64,000 bases of DNA from Burkholderiales bacterium (GTDB taxonomy: Bacteria > Pseudomonadota > Gammaproteobacteria > Burkholderiales > SG8-41): the NCBI GenBank assembly GCA_030683105.1, contig JAUXMZ010000030.1, positions 22,910 to 86,909 on the forward strand, given 5' to 3'. A model generated the notes under the pieces. The model saw only the letters and a program-made list of their open reading frames with translations. It made no database searches and was not told the origin of the DNA. This document shows positions 1 through 8,147 of the stretch, one piece after another (the first letter of the stretch is position 1; the number at the start of each line of letters is the position of its first letter). Both the position numbers and the translations under genes were made by a program.

Positions 1-69
1 GTCCATTTCGCGAAGATTTTCTGTAAAACATCGAAAGACAGACGATTATAACTCAAGCACAATCCCGGC

Positions 70-1287
70 ATGACCACACTCGCTCAAACCCTGCCGCACC
101 CCGAAGGGCTGTCCCGCGTCGTGAACCTGCTGCTGAACGTCGGCCACGCCATCGACCACATGTTCCTGCTGATTTTCGCAACGGCCGTCGCCGCAATCGC
201 TTCCGACTTCGGCCATGCCGACTGGACCGAACTGATGCCGTACGCCGCCGGCGCCTTCGCGCTGTTCGGCCTGGGCGCGCTGCCCGCCGGGCGCCTCGGC
301 GACCTGTGGGGCCGCCGCATCATGATGATCATCTTTTTCATCGGCATGGGATGCGCTGCGCTGCTGGTGTCGCTGACGCAAAATGCCTGGCAACTCGCCG
401 CCGCGCTGACGCTGCTCGGCACCTTTGCCGCGATCTACCACCCGGTAGGCATCCCGATGCTGGTGCAAAATGTGCCCAACCCGGGCGCGGTGATCGGTTT
501 GAACGGGCTCGCCGGCAACCTCGGCATCGCGGTCGCCGCGCTGGTCACCGGTTTTTTAGTGAAGTGGATAGACTGGCGCGCCGCGTTCGTGGTCCCCGGC
601 CTTTTCTCCATCGCCTGCGGCATCATTTTCGCGATCACCTGCCCGAAGGAAGCCGAGTCGCCGTCCAGGCGCAAGGGCGGCAAGGCCAAAGTGACGCTGA
701 CGCCGGCGATGCTGGTGCGTGTGTTCGCGGTCATGACCGCGGCCGCGGCCGTGAGCACAGTGCTGTTCAACTTCACGACCAATGGCAATTCGCAGCTGCT
801 GTCCGAAGGCTTCATGGGAGTGATCGAAGACCCGGCGGTGCTCGGCGCCCTGCTCGCGGTGATCTACACTATCGCCTCGTTCGCGCAGATCGTCGTCGGC
901 CGGCTGATCGACCGCGTGGCGTTCAAGCCGCTGCAATTATGGATCTCGGTGGCCCAGATCCCGCTGCTGATCTTCGCCGCGCACACGCACGACTGGTGGC
1001 TGTTCGCCGCGCTGCTGGCGGTGATGGTGTTCATCTTCGGCTCGATCCCGTTCACTGACGCGATGATCGTGCGCTATGTCGATGACCGCCTGCGCTCGCG
1101 CGTGGCCGGCATGCGTCTCACGGTTGCGTTCGGCTTCAGTTCGGCCGCCGTATGGGTGCTCGGACCCATGGTGAAAGAGATCGGGTTTTCCAACGCGCTG
1201 TGGATCATGGCCGGCATCGCCGCGATCAAGACGGCGATCGTGCTGCTGCTGCCGGATGAGCCGCCGGCAGAAGTGATGCAAACGTAA
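70..1287 (+). CDS. MFS transporter (Fsr-like major facilitator)
   Basis: This 405-residue integral membrane protein has about 12 hydrophobic segments, the size and pattern of a major facilitator superfamily carrier. The loop between helices 2 and 3 carries the MFS signature GRLGDLWGRR near residue 77. An early NVGHAIDH motif near residue 24 resembles the fosmidomycin-resistance/efflux branch. The protein should act in the inner membrane as a proton-coupled exporter or importer; the substrate cannot be read from sequence. The ATG at 70 is the first start of the frame and leads directly into the first helix. The gene stands alone, followed by the OsmC-like selenoprotein candidate 134 bp downstream on the same strand. 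The family call is confident, the substrate unknown. Confidence 0.85.
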   Translation: MTTLAQTLPHPEGLSRVVNLLLNVGHAIDHMFLLIFATAVAAIASDFGHADWTELMPYAAGAFALFGLGALPAGRLGDLWGRRIMMIIFFIGMGCAALLVSLTQNAWQLAAALTLLGTFAAIYHPVGIPMLVQNVPNPGAVIGLNGLAGNLGIAVAALVTGFLVKWIDWRAAFVVPGLFSIACGIIFAITCPKEAESPSRRKGGKAKVTLTPAMLVRVFAVMTAAAAVSTVLFNFTTNGNSQLLSEGFMGVIEDPAVLGALLAVIYTIASFAQIVVGRLIDRVAFKPLQLWISVAQIPLLIFAAHTHDWWLFAALLAVMVFIFGSIPFTDAMIVRYVDDRLRSRVAGMRLTVAFGFSSAAVWVLGPMVKEIGFSNALWIMAGIAAIKTAIVLLLPDEPPAEVMQT

Positions 1288-1421
1288 GCCAGGTCCTGTC
1301 CTTTTTTCCCGTCCGCTCCGTTGTCTGCTTTGCCGCAACTGCACGCGCGGTTGGTGATGTAATATGCAGTGATCCCCTTTTTTGCAACGGACGGCGCTGT
1401 GCCGTCACACATGGAGGAAGC

Positions 1422-1988
1422 ATGATGGAAAAACCACTGGGCAACGACGACCTGTCTGAAAAACCCGGCGAGCGGGTGATCGACAAACCCGAACTTCCCG
1501 CAGCCGGCATCACCAACGAGAACGAAGCTTACACCGAGGTCATCTCCGGCCAGATGCAACTCAAGCGCGGCACCGTGGGCCAGTTCGAAGTGTTCTGCGA
1601 CGAGCCCGTGCGCATCGGCGGCACCGACAAATATCCGTCGCCAATGGGCTATCTAGCGCTTGCGATCGGCTACTGACTGCTCACCCAGGTTGCGCGGTAC
1701 GCGCACATGATGAAGTTGAAGGTGAACGGGGCGAATTGCCGCGTCGTGTTACGCAAGCATCTCGGAGGCTCGGTGTTGAAAGGCACGGTGTTCAACCGCT
1801 GGGAAAGCGTCAGCACGTATCTCAAAGTCGAGAGTGATGCGCCGGCAGACAAGCTCGCGCACCTGATCAAAAACGCCAAGGCCGGGTGTTTCGCCGAAGG
1901 CCTGATCACGCAGCAGGTGCCGCTGCACAGCCACATCGAAGTCAACGGCAAAATGTTTGAGCTTGAAGACAGCGCCGGGAAAACGTAA
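1422..1988 (+). CDS. OsmC-like protein with in-frame TGA, predicted selenoprotein (Sec85)
   Basis: The 189-codon frame is open from 1422 to the TAA at 1986-1988 except for one TGA at 1674. OsmC/Ohr proteins reduce organic hydroperoxides with two cysteines; the first sits in a helix just after a segment of the type P-x-x-x-L-x-A-x-G-x-C. Here that helix reads PMGYLALAIGY, then TGA, then LLTQVARYAHMMKL, so the TGA replaces the peroxidatic cysteine. The likely second catalytic cysteine, Cys156 in AKAGCFAEGLI, is present. Both halves are in one frame and only together make a full OsmC domain. A hairpin with a G-starting loop lies 14 nt past the TGA. The ATG at 1422 (or 1425) follows a GGAGGA ribosome site. 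An intrinsic terminator follows at 2091. The OsmC family is clear; selenocysteine is inferred. Confidence 0.85.
1674..1676 (+). other. Predicted selenocysteine (UGA) codon of the OsmC-like gene
   Basis: This in-frame TGA occupies the position of the conserved peroxidatic cysteine of the OsmC fold. Coding similarity continues directly after it in the same frame, which argues against a true stop. Confidence 0.8.
1691..1705 (+). promoter_or_regulatory. Candidate bacterial SECIS hairpin (OsmC-like gene)
   Basis: TGCGC pairs with GCGCA around the 5-nt loop GGTAC. The first loop G is the 20th nucleotide after the UGA. A short stem, small apical loop and G in the first two loop positions at about 16-37 nt match the published bacterial SECIS consensus. 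The stem is only 5 bp, so it is modest on its own. Confidence 0.6.
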
Positions 1989-2090
1989 CCGGTTGCGCCG
2001 CAGGAATTACATAATAACGTTACTTAACATATAGTTATGAACAATCTGCGGCGCGGATAGCAAATAAGGACTCCGGCAATCGCTGTAATT

Positions 2091-2121
2091 AAAACGCCGC
2101 GCACTTGCGCGGCGTTTTTTG
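2091..2121 (+). terminator. Rho-independent terminator after the OsmC-like gene
   Basis: A 12-bp stem (2091-2102 with 2107-2118) closes the loop ACTT. Its A/T-rich base pairs merge into a run of six T, with a matching A run on the 5' side. It could therefore work in both directions, ending the OsmC-like transcript and the leftward tctC transcript from the other side. Confidence 0.85.
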
Positions 2122-2201
2122 TTTCCGGAAACCGGGTGACGTTGCGGCGGGGCTGATGAGTTCCGCTTAGCTACCGGCGCGAGCCCATGCCTGTCGGTTG
2201 C

Positions 2202-3170
2202 TTAGCGCGGCGTCAGCCCGACATCTCGCACGAGCTTGCCGTATTTGACGTCTTCATTTTTCATGAACTTGTCAAACCATTCGGGCGACTGGTTGGCGAC
2301 AATCAGGCCCAAATCGACCAGCTTGCTGTTGATTTCCGGCTGCTGCATCGCGCGGTTTATTTCCTCGTTCAGGCGCTTGATGATCGGGCGCGGCACGTTA
2401 GCCGGCGCCACAAAACCGAACCACCCTCGCATATCGTAGCCGCGCACCACGTCGGCAAAAATCGGCAGCTCGGGCTTGTTGGGCACGCGCACGTCATTGG
2501 TGACGCCGATCAACCGCAGCTTGCCCGAGAGCACGTGCGTTGAGAGCGAGGTATAAGAACCGATGCCCATCTGCAACTGACCACCCAGGACGTCCACCGT
2601 GATCTGCGATGCGCCCTTGTAAGGCACATGCAGGAAGGTAAACCCCGCCAGGCGCGCGAGATACTCGAACGCGAGATGCGGATAACCGCCCTCGCCGTTG
2701 GTGCCGAGCGTGAGCTTCCCGGAGTTGGCCTTGGCCCAGGCGATCATTTCTGCCGGTGTCTTGAATGGCACGCTGGTATTGGCGACCACGGCCAGATAGT
2801 TGGTCGCGGCAAGCGAAATGCCCGAGAAATCCTTGAGCGGATCGTACGGCAGCCTGGCGTAGGTATGCGGGGCCACCGACAGGTTGCCGCCCTGGCCCAT
2901 GCCGATAGTGTAGCCGTCCGGCGTGGCCTGCTTGAGCAGGGTCAACCCGAGCTGGCCGCTCGCGCCCGGGCGGTTGTCGACGACAAACTGCTGGCCCATG
3001 CGCTCGGAGATGGCGGGCACAACCAGCCGCGTGATGATGTCAGCCGCTTCGCCGGGCGGGAACGGCACGATGATGCGCACCGCCTTGGTGGGATAGGGTT
3101 GCGCAGCAAATGCCCAGGTGGGACCAAACATGGCTGTGAACAAGGCCAGAAACAGCGTCAGGATTCTCAT
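2202..3170 (-). CDS. Bug/TctC-family periplasmic solute-binding protein
   Basis: This 322-residue protein begins with a Sec signal peptide (MRILTLFLALFTAMFGPTWAFA). The mature start then shows the family pattern YPTKAVRIIVPFPPGEAADI, where tctC proteins bind carboxylate ligands. The length is normal for the tripartite tricarboxylate transporter binding component. It is the last gene of a leftward cluster headed by a deleted tctC remnant (4507-4716) and two carboxymuconolactone-decarboxylase-like genes. No tctA or tctB membrane genes are in the window, so it is an orphan binding protein, as is common in Burkholderiales. The ligand, probably an organic acid, is unknown. Confidence 0.9.
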   Translation of the reverse strand: MRILTLFLALFTAMFGPTWAFAAQPYPTKAVRIIVPFPPGEAADIITRLVVPAISERMGQQFVVDNRPGASGQLGLTLLKQATPDGYTIGMGQGGNLSVAPHTYARLPYDPLKDFSGISLAATNYLAVVANTSVPFKTPAEMIAWAKANSGKLTLGTNGEGGYPHLAFEYLARLAGFTFLHVPYKGASQITVDVLGGQLQMGIGSYTSLSTHVLSGKLRLIGVTNDVRVPNKPELPIFADVVRGYDMRGWFGFVAPANVPRPIIKRLNEEINRAMQQPEINSKLVDLGLIVANQSPEWFDKFMKNEDVKYGKLVRDVGLTPR

Positions 3171-3258
3171 TTATTCATCCTCGATCAGGTCATGGTCAAA
3201 TTGTTGACGATTCAAACACAAAATAAGGTCCCGATCAAATGAGCGGTACAACTTTAGA

Positions 3259-3792
3259 CTATGAGCGCGGCTTTGCACCCAGTGTGCGCGCGAACACCTG
3301 CATCCCGTAGTGAAAGGCGATGAAAGCGCCCAACTCCATGATCTGTGCCTCGGTATAGTGCCGCTTGCCTTCGTCGTAGAAAGCAGCGTCCACATTCTCG
3401 GGATTGAGGTACATCTCATGCGCGTAACGCAGCGCCCATTTCTCGGCTGCGGTGAAACGCGGATCAGTTTCGAATTTCCCTGATCCGGCGGCAATCGTTT
3501 CCTCGTCAAGTCCCGCCTGCAGGGCTTGCGTCGAGCGCAGGCCGCCGAAGTACGGATCGCCCGCGGTGCGGGCAAGCTGCACCCGGATGATTTCCTTTAG
3601 CCGGTGGTCCACGCTGCCTTCGGTGTGCGAGAAGAGCAGCGCGCGCAGCAACGCCCTGGCGTATCCAGGCGCGCGCGCCAGGATCCGCGGGAACAGCGAA
3701 TCGGGAACGCCCAGCGCTTCGCAGCGCCGGATCAGTTCCAGCAGTTCCGCATCGCGGATCTCCTCGATTTTAAGCGGCTCAATGTTTGCCAT
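3259..3792 (-). CDS. Carboxymuconolactone decarboxylase-like protein lacking redox cysteines
   Basis: This 177-residue all-helical protein belongs to the AhpD/CMD superfamily. The core helix reads HRLKEIIRVQLARTAGDPYFGGLRS, and the second half (residues 115-150) carries FTAAEKWALRYAHEMYLNPENVDAAFYDE. It is a close paralogue of the upstream gene (3877-4503). Where that protein has CVY-TGA, this one has DPYF, so both members of the redox pair are missing. It therefore cannot use AhpD-type thiol chemistry and may be a lyase-like or structural partner. The two genes are in tandem on the same strand, separated by 84 bp of short tandem repeats. The exact reaction is unknown. Confidence 0.8.
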   Translation of the reverse strand: MANIEPLKIEEIRDAELLELIRRCEALGVPDSLFPRILARAPGYARALLRALLFSHTEGSVDHRLKEIIRVQLARTAGDPYFGGLRSTQALQAGLDEETIAAGSGKFETDPRFTAAEKWALRYAHEMYLNPENVDAAFYDEGKRHYTEAQIMELGAFIAFHYGMQVFARTLGAKPRS

Positions 3793-3825
3793 GAAATAGC
3801 GTTGCCTGCACCACGGATAGGTTGT

Positions 3826-3892
3826 TACTAATCACTAATCACTAATCACTCATGACTCATCACTCATCACTCATCACTAATCACCAATCACT
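3826..3892. repeat. Heptamer short tandem repeat (ATCACTA / ATCACTC)
   Basis: About nine degenerate 7-bp units of the type AATCACT lie between the two CMD-like genes. The end of the upstream gene runs into the array: its last codons and TAG stop are made of repeat units. Similar 7-bp arrays occur at 16466, 21092 and 40587. Confidence 0.85.
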
Positions 3893-4503
3893 CGCGGCGC
3901 AGCAAGCGAACCAGGATCAGCGCCGTAAATGCGCGCCGCTTCATCCTGACTGACCAGGCGGCCGTCGGGCGAGAACATCGGGTAGAACTTCAGCGTGCCG
4001 AAGAACGTGTGATAGCCGATGTTGAAACCGATGAAGGCACCGAGTTCGACGATCTCTTCTTCGCAATAGTGACGGCGCAGCTCGTCGTAAAACGCAGCGT
4101 CGATCTTGTCCGGATTGAGCGCCATCAGCTCGCTGTAGCGCAGCGCGAGCTTCTCGGCCTCGGTAAAGCGCGAACTCGCCGCGGCATTCGCGATGCCCTC
4201 GTCTATGTCGCCTTCCGTCAACCCCTGCCGCTTCGCCGAAGCGGACCGGACGTTGCCTCAGTAAACGCAGGAGGCCATGCGGGAGAGCTGCACCCGGATG
4301 ATCTCCTTGAGTTTGTGGCTGACGCGGCCGGTATTGAATATCGTGTCCCAGGCGACGAACATCGCCTCGCACAGATCGATATTGTGACCCATCATCGCAT
4401 GGAAACCCGGATCGGGCGCGCGATACTGCAGACATTTGTCGATATAGGGCCGGAGCTTCGTCTTGCGAAGTTCGTCGATATCGAGCATGGTGATGTTCGG
4501 CAT
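3877..4503 (-). CDS. AhpD/CMD-like protein with CxxU, predicted selenoprotein (Sec82)
   Basis: The frame runs from the ATG at 4503 to a TAG at 3877, 209 codons, with a single TGA at 4258-4260. AhpD-like enzymes carry a CxxC pair that relays electrons from thiols to peroxiredoxin-type partners. Here the motif reads SRMASCVY, TGA, GNVRSASAKRQG, so the TGA replaces the second cysteine: Cys79-Val-Tyr-Sec82. The C-terminal half (FTEAEKLALRYSELMALNPDKIDAAFYDE) matches the second half of the adjacent paralogue. A strong 7-bp hairpin with loop GGC lies 13 nt past the TGA. The start follows a GGCGGAG site and is 3 nt from the tctC remnant upstream. The C-terminus may be extended, because it reads into a heptamer repeat. 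AhpD-like selenoproteins are known from metagenomic surveys; Sec is inferred here. Confidence 0.85.
4228..4244 (-). promoter_or_regulatory. Candidate bacterial SECIS hairpin (AhpD-like gene)
   Basis: On the minus strand CCGCTTC pairs perfectly with GAAGCGG around the loop GGC. The first loop G is the 21st nucleotide after the UGA. Outside it CGTC and GACG can pair as a lower stem. This is the best SECIS-like structure of the three candidates. Confidence 0.75.
4258..4260 (-). other. Predicted selenocysteine (UGA) codon of the AhpD-like gene
   Basis: This in-frame TGA stands at the second position of the CxxC redox motif. The partner cysteine is kept three residues upstream, and homology continues beyond the TGA. 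Confidence 0.8.
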
Positions 4504-4506
4504 GGT

Positions 4507-4716
4507 TTACTCCGCCTTCATTTTCCTTTCCTTGATCACGCGCGCCCATTTCTTCAGTTCCGAATCCAGGTGCGCCGTGACATCAACGCTGCCGCCCGGC
4601 GGGAACGGCACGATCAGCCGGATGGAGCGGTCGGGATATTTAGCGGTTTGCGAGTAAGCCGGTTGCAACACGGCCGCGCCCAGCAGCATGAATGTCGCGC
4701 ACTGTTTGACGATCAT
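4507..4716 (-). pseudogene. Internally deleted tctC/Bug remnant (69 codons)
   Basis: The frame encodes a signal peptide (MIVKQCATFMLLGAAVLQPAYS) and the mature start typical of Bug proteins (YPDRSIRLIVPFPPGGSVDV). It then jumps to what looks like the extreme C-terminus of the same family (LKKWARVIKERKMKAE). About 250 residues of the binding domain are missing, and the junction is in frame. The product would be exported but cannot form the two-lobed fold. It sits 3 nt upstream of the AhpD-like selenoprotein candidate and may still supply its promoter and leader. An in-frame deletion in an ancestral tctC is the simplest explanation. Confidence 0.75.
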
Positions 4717-5264
4717 GAGATGCCTCCTGCAATGTCTGGGAATGACGATGATCCGTCGTTTCTTTTTTAGCCAGCCGAACGCGCAATGCGGACGCGTCGC
4801 CTCCTGCCGCTATGATAACAGGAAGGGAAAACGGGTTTGCGGCCCGGGATGCCGGGCCGGCAGCCAGCGCTGATGGCGCGCGGCGCGGCGCTTAACCCAG
4901 CGTGTAGGCTTCGTGTATCGCGCTTTGCAAGCCGCCGATCAGGAATCTGCGTCGATTGATGTTGTTCAAGCCGATCTCCCTGTTGCAGCGCCAACCGTTA
5001 ATGGCCGTGAGCGCCTGGTCCCCGGTATTCCAGGGCAATGAATGTAAATTTATGTCAGCTCGAAGCCCGGATCTGGAATTCAGGCTATTCAGCCCGGCTT
5101 GATCCGACCCGTCCGGCGATCAGGCCTCCGGTGGCGGTCATGGCAGGCGATTTTTCGCTTGCGATTTTTCCGGACTTCGGCGCACAAAATTCGAGGCCGG
5201 CGTGGCAGCCGATGTTTTATACTCTATGTGCCGCGGCTTGAATTCCGATTCCCCTCCCCGAACC
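4717..5264. other. Intergenic region without a convincing gene
   Basis: This stretch separates the leftward tctC-remnant operon from the rightward diguanylate cyclase gene and should hold both promoters. A perfect 8-bp inverted repeat, CGGCCCGG with CCGGGCCG around GATG, lies at 4840-4859 but has no T run. No protein-like frame was recognised. Confidence 0.5.
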
Positions 5265-6707
5265 ATGCTCAATGACAAACGCAAACTGATCATCACGCTG
5301 GCCCTGCTGCTGGGCTCGGGTTTCGCCATGACGTCGCTGGTCAATTATTACGTGTCCAAAGCGGCGATCCGCGAGTCGATCGTCGCGAACGAGCTGCCGC
5401 TTACTTCGGACAACATCTATTCCGAAATCCAGAAAGACCTGGTCCGCCCGATCATCATCTCGTCGATGATGGCGAGCGACACCTTCCTGCGGGACTGGGT
5501 GCTGGCCGGCGAGCAGGACGTGGACAGAATGACCCGCTTCCTGCACGAGGTCAAAGCGCGTTACGGCGCGTTCACCAGCTTTTTTGTTTCCGAAAAAACC
5601 CGCATTTACTACCAGACCGAAGGCGTGCTCAAGCGCATCCGGGATTCCGATGCGCGCGACGCCTGGTATTTCAGGGTGCGCACCATGAAATCGCCTTATG
5701 AAATCAATGTGGACCCCGACCTCGCCAACAAGGACGCGCTGACGATTTTCATCAATTACCGCGTGTTCGATTACGACGGCCGCTACATCGGCGCGGCTGG
5801 AGTCGGGCTGACTGTGGACGCGGTGCGCAACCTGATCAGGGCTTATCAGGACCGCTACCAGCGCAACATTTATTTCGTCGACAAGCAGGGCGGGATCCCG
5901 GTATTCGGCAGCGATTCATCGATTACCGCAACCAATATTCATGCCATGGAAGGCCTGGGCGCCATCGCCCCGCGCATCCTGCATGAGGGCGCCGGCAATT
6001 TCCAGTACAACAGCGGCGGACTCGACTACCTGCTCAACGTGCGCTTCATCCCCGAGCTCGACTGGCACCTGTTCGTGGAGCGGATCGAAAACGAGGCACT
6101 CGCAAGCATACGCAACACGCTTTATCTCAATCTCGCGATCTGCATCCTGATCACCGCCATCGTATTGCTGGCGACCAGCTTCACGATCAACCACTATCAG
6201 AGCAAGTTGGAGAAAATGGCGACGACCGACAAGCTGACCGGCCTCGTGAACCGCCAGGCTTTCGATCTGCTCGTGCAGCAGGTGCTGCGCGAGCAATCAC
6301 GCGCCGGGACCTCTTTGCTCGCGATCATGATCGACATCGATTATTTCAAGAAAATCAACGACGATCTGGGCCATCTCGCCGGCGACAACATCCTGCAGCA
6401 GGTAGCCAGGGTCATCGAAAATACGGTGCGCAAGTCGGACATCGTCTGCCGCTGGGGCGGCGAGGAATTCCTGGTCGTGCTCAAGGACACCGCCGCAACG
6501 CAGGGCCGGCTGCTGGCCGAGAAAATCCGCAGCGCAGTCGAGGCGGGCGCATTCCGTTACAAGGACGAGAAGGTAGTCGTATCCGTCAGCCTGGGCATCG
6601 CGGCGTACCGGGAAGGCGAAGCTCCGGACCAGCTGATCTACCGCGCCGACCAGGCGCTCTACGCAGCCAAGGCCGGGGGCAGAAATCGCGTGCACTCGGC
6701 CGGCTGA
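5265..6707 (+). CDS. Membrane-bound diguanylate cyclase (periplasmic sensor + GGDEF)
   Basis: The protein is about 480 residues from the ATG at 5265. Helix 1 (residues 6-25), a periplasmic region of about 270 residues resembling a dCache sensor, and helix 2 near residue 305 are followed by a GGDEF domain. The active-site loop is RWGGEEF. The product inhibition site RKSD lies five residues before it, so cyclic di-GMP synthesis with feedback control is expected. TTDKLTGLVNRQAF and DIDYFKKINDDLGH mark the substrate- and metal-binding strands. The reading frame continues 21 codons upstream to 5202, but the start at 5265 places the first helix at the N-terminus. The gene is monocistronic, so its target process is not evident. 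Confidence 0.9.
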   Translation: MLNDKRKLIITLALLLGSGFAMTSLVNYYVSKAAIRESIVANELPLTSDNIYSEIQKDLVRPIIISSMMASDTFLRDWVLAGEQDVDRMTRFLHEVKARYGAFTSFFVSEKTRIYYQTEGVLKRIRDSDARDAWYFRVRTMKSPYEINVDPDLANKDALTIFINYRVFDYDGRYIGAAGVGLTVDAVRNLIRAYQDRYQRNIYFVDKQGGIPVFGSDSSITATNIHAMEGLGAIAPRILHEGAGNFQYNSGGLDYLLNVRFIPELDWHLFVERIENEALASIRNTLYLNLAICILITAIVLLATSFTINHYQSKLEKMATTDKLTGLVNRQAFDLLVQQVLREQSRAGTSLLAIMIDIDYFKKINDDLGHLAGDNILQQVARVIENTVRKSDIVCRWGGEEFLVVLKDTAATQGRLLAEKIRSAVEAGAFRYKDEKVVVSVSLGIAAYREGEAPDQLIYRADQALYAAKAGGRNRVHSAG

Positions 6708-6973
6708 TCCCGGTTTTGATCGAGCAGACGCTGCGCCATCAGCATTGTGTCAGGCATCCGCACTGGCGCAAGCCGCTGCCAGACTGCCGTATCATCCGGC
6801 CGGTCTCGACATCCCGGGAGTTGCGTATGAAATTACCGCGCGCGCTTGCCGCCAGCGCCGCTGATCGGCTCGTCCGGTCTATCCATGAAAGGCGACAGTA
6901 AAGATATGTCAAGGCCGGTTATGTTAAGCGCCAGCTGCTATCCTCAAGACATATCAAGGCATGGTGTAAGCAT

Positions 6974-8017
6974 ATGATGTTCCGGAAATCGATTGACGCC
7001 AGCCGCGCGCTATTCTGGCGCGGCGCACTGGCGACAGCATTAATGATATTGACAGCGGGCTGCGCACAACTGGGCGGGATTTTCGCGCCCACTGCGCCCT
7101 TCGTGTCCGGAGAGTGGGCGGAATTGCTGAAAGAGGTGCGCGTCTACGAACGCCGCATCGGCTTTGCCGATACTGACAATTTCGCCGACCTTACCCAGGA
7201 TTACGAGGCCTTCGTGTTCTGCGGCGTGGCCTCGCGTCTCGTGCTGCCGTATTCCTACCAGGACCCGGCCATCACCTGGCGCGAATCGCAGACCGAGGAG
7301 GAATGCCGCGAGCACGGCAGGAATGCCGACGTCTACTACGGTGCGGTGGAGGCCTGGGGCGAGGTCGGCACGCCGGTCACCCCCGCCATGATAACCAGCA
7401 AGCTCGACCGTTTCCTCTACCTCGTCATACACGAGGACTGCCATGACCAGTTCAAACTGCCTTATGGCATCGAGGAAGCACTGTGCGACCTGATTACCTT
7501 CAAAGGCATGGCCGAATTCACCCGGGCCAGGTTCGGCGCATTCTCGATCGAGCACAGATCGATACTGCGTTATGCCGATGCGCAATCCAGGATCGCCCGC
7601 GCCACCGTCGCCACCTACACCCGGCTCGAAACGCTCTACGGGCGCCATGCACGCAGGGAACTCACCGCCGAAGCGCTGTTGCAGGAACGCGCCGCGATTT
7701 ACAAGGCGGCAGAAAAGCCGCTTGCCTGGACCCAAGGGGAACTGACCAACGTGGCTCTTGCCAACCACATGACCTACAGCCGCCATTACCCGTTTCTGGA
7801 AAGCGTATTCGATGTGCTGGGACGTGACCTGCCGCATACCATCGCGTTCTTCCGCCACGTCGACAAAACCAAACCGGAACCCGAGACCGTGATGAAGCAG
7901 AACCGCCTCAAAAAAGGCAGCGTCGAATTTGTGCGCGCCTACGAAGTTGCCGTGATGGAGACCATACGCAAGGCGCTGATCGGGCACATTGATGCTGGCA
8001 CGGCGGCTGTCAAGTGA
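6974..8017 (+). CDS. Putative lipoprotein metallopeptidase (HEDCH motif)
   Basis: This 347-residue protein starts with a lipoprotein signal; the lipobox is LTAGC, with Cys at about residue 29. The central region contains VIHEDCHDQFKLPYGIEEALCDLI. HEDCH fits a zinc HExxH motif, and the EEALCDL stretch 13-17 residues later could supply a third ligand, as in gluzincins and the predicted aminopeptidases of COG4324. The role is therefore probably a membrane-anchored periplasmic peptidase, which is inferred from the motif only. No operon partner is evident; the next gene, a bicupin, begins 130 bp downstream. Whether the family is named in databases cannot be told from sequence alone. Confidence 0.6.
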   Translation: MMFRKSIDASRALFWRGALATALMILTAGCAQLGGIFAPTAPFVSGEWAELLKEVRVYERRIGFADTDNFADLTQDYEAFVFCGVASRLVLPYSYQDPAITWRESQTEEECREHGRNADVYYGAVEAWGEVGTPVTPAMITSKLDRFLYLVIHEDCHDQFKLPYGIEEALCDLITFKGMAEFTRARFGAFSIEHRSILRYADAQSRIARATVATYTRLETLYGRHARRELTAEALLQERAAIYKAAEKPLAWTQGELTNVALANHMTYSRHYPFLESVFDVLGRDLPHTIAFFRHVDKTKPEPETVMKQNRLKKGSVEFVRAYEVAVMETIRKALIGHIDAGTAAVK

Positions 8018-8147
8018 GGTAGTGGTGAACCGCAGGCGCGCGACGCACTCGATCAGGTCTAGTGCAAGAATGTCCAGGCCGTATCTTAATAACCCTCCCC
8101 GGCTGGGTATACTATAGCCCTTGCCCGACCCATACCGGAGCCCGACG

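Noticed and set aside
3826..3892. A CRISPR-like array
   Set aside because: Units are 7 bp and contiguous, with no spacers of 25-40 bp and no cas genes.
4840..4859. A transcription terminator
   Set aside because: The perfect GC-rich inverted repeat has no following T run on either strand.
4890..5000. A short minus-strand frame with a twin-arginine-like RRRFLIGG segment
   Set aside because: It is short, has no clear start or family, and ends in a stop after about 25 residues; possibly a remnant but not supportable.
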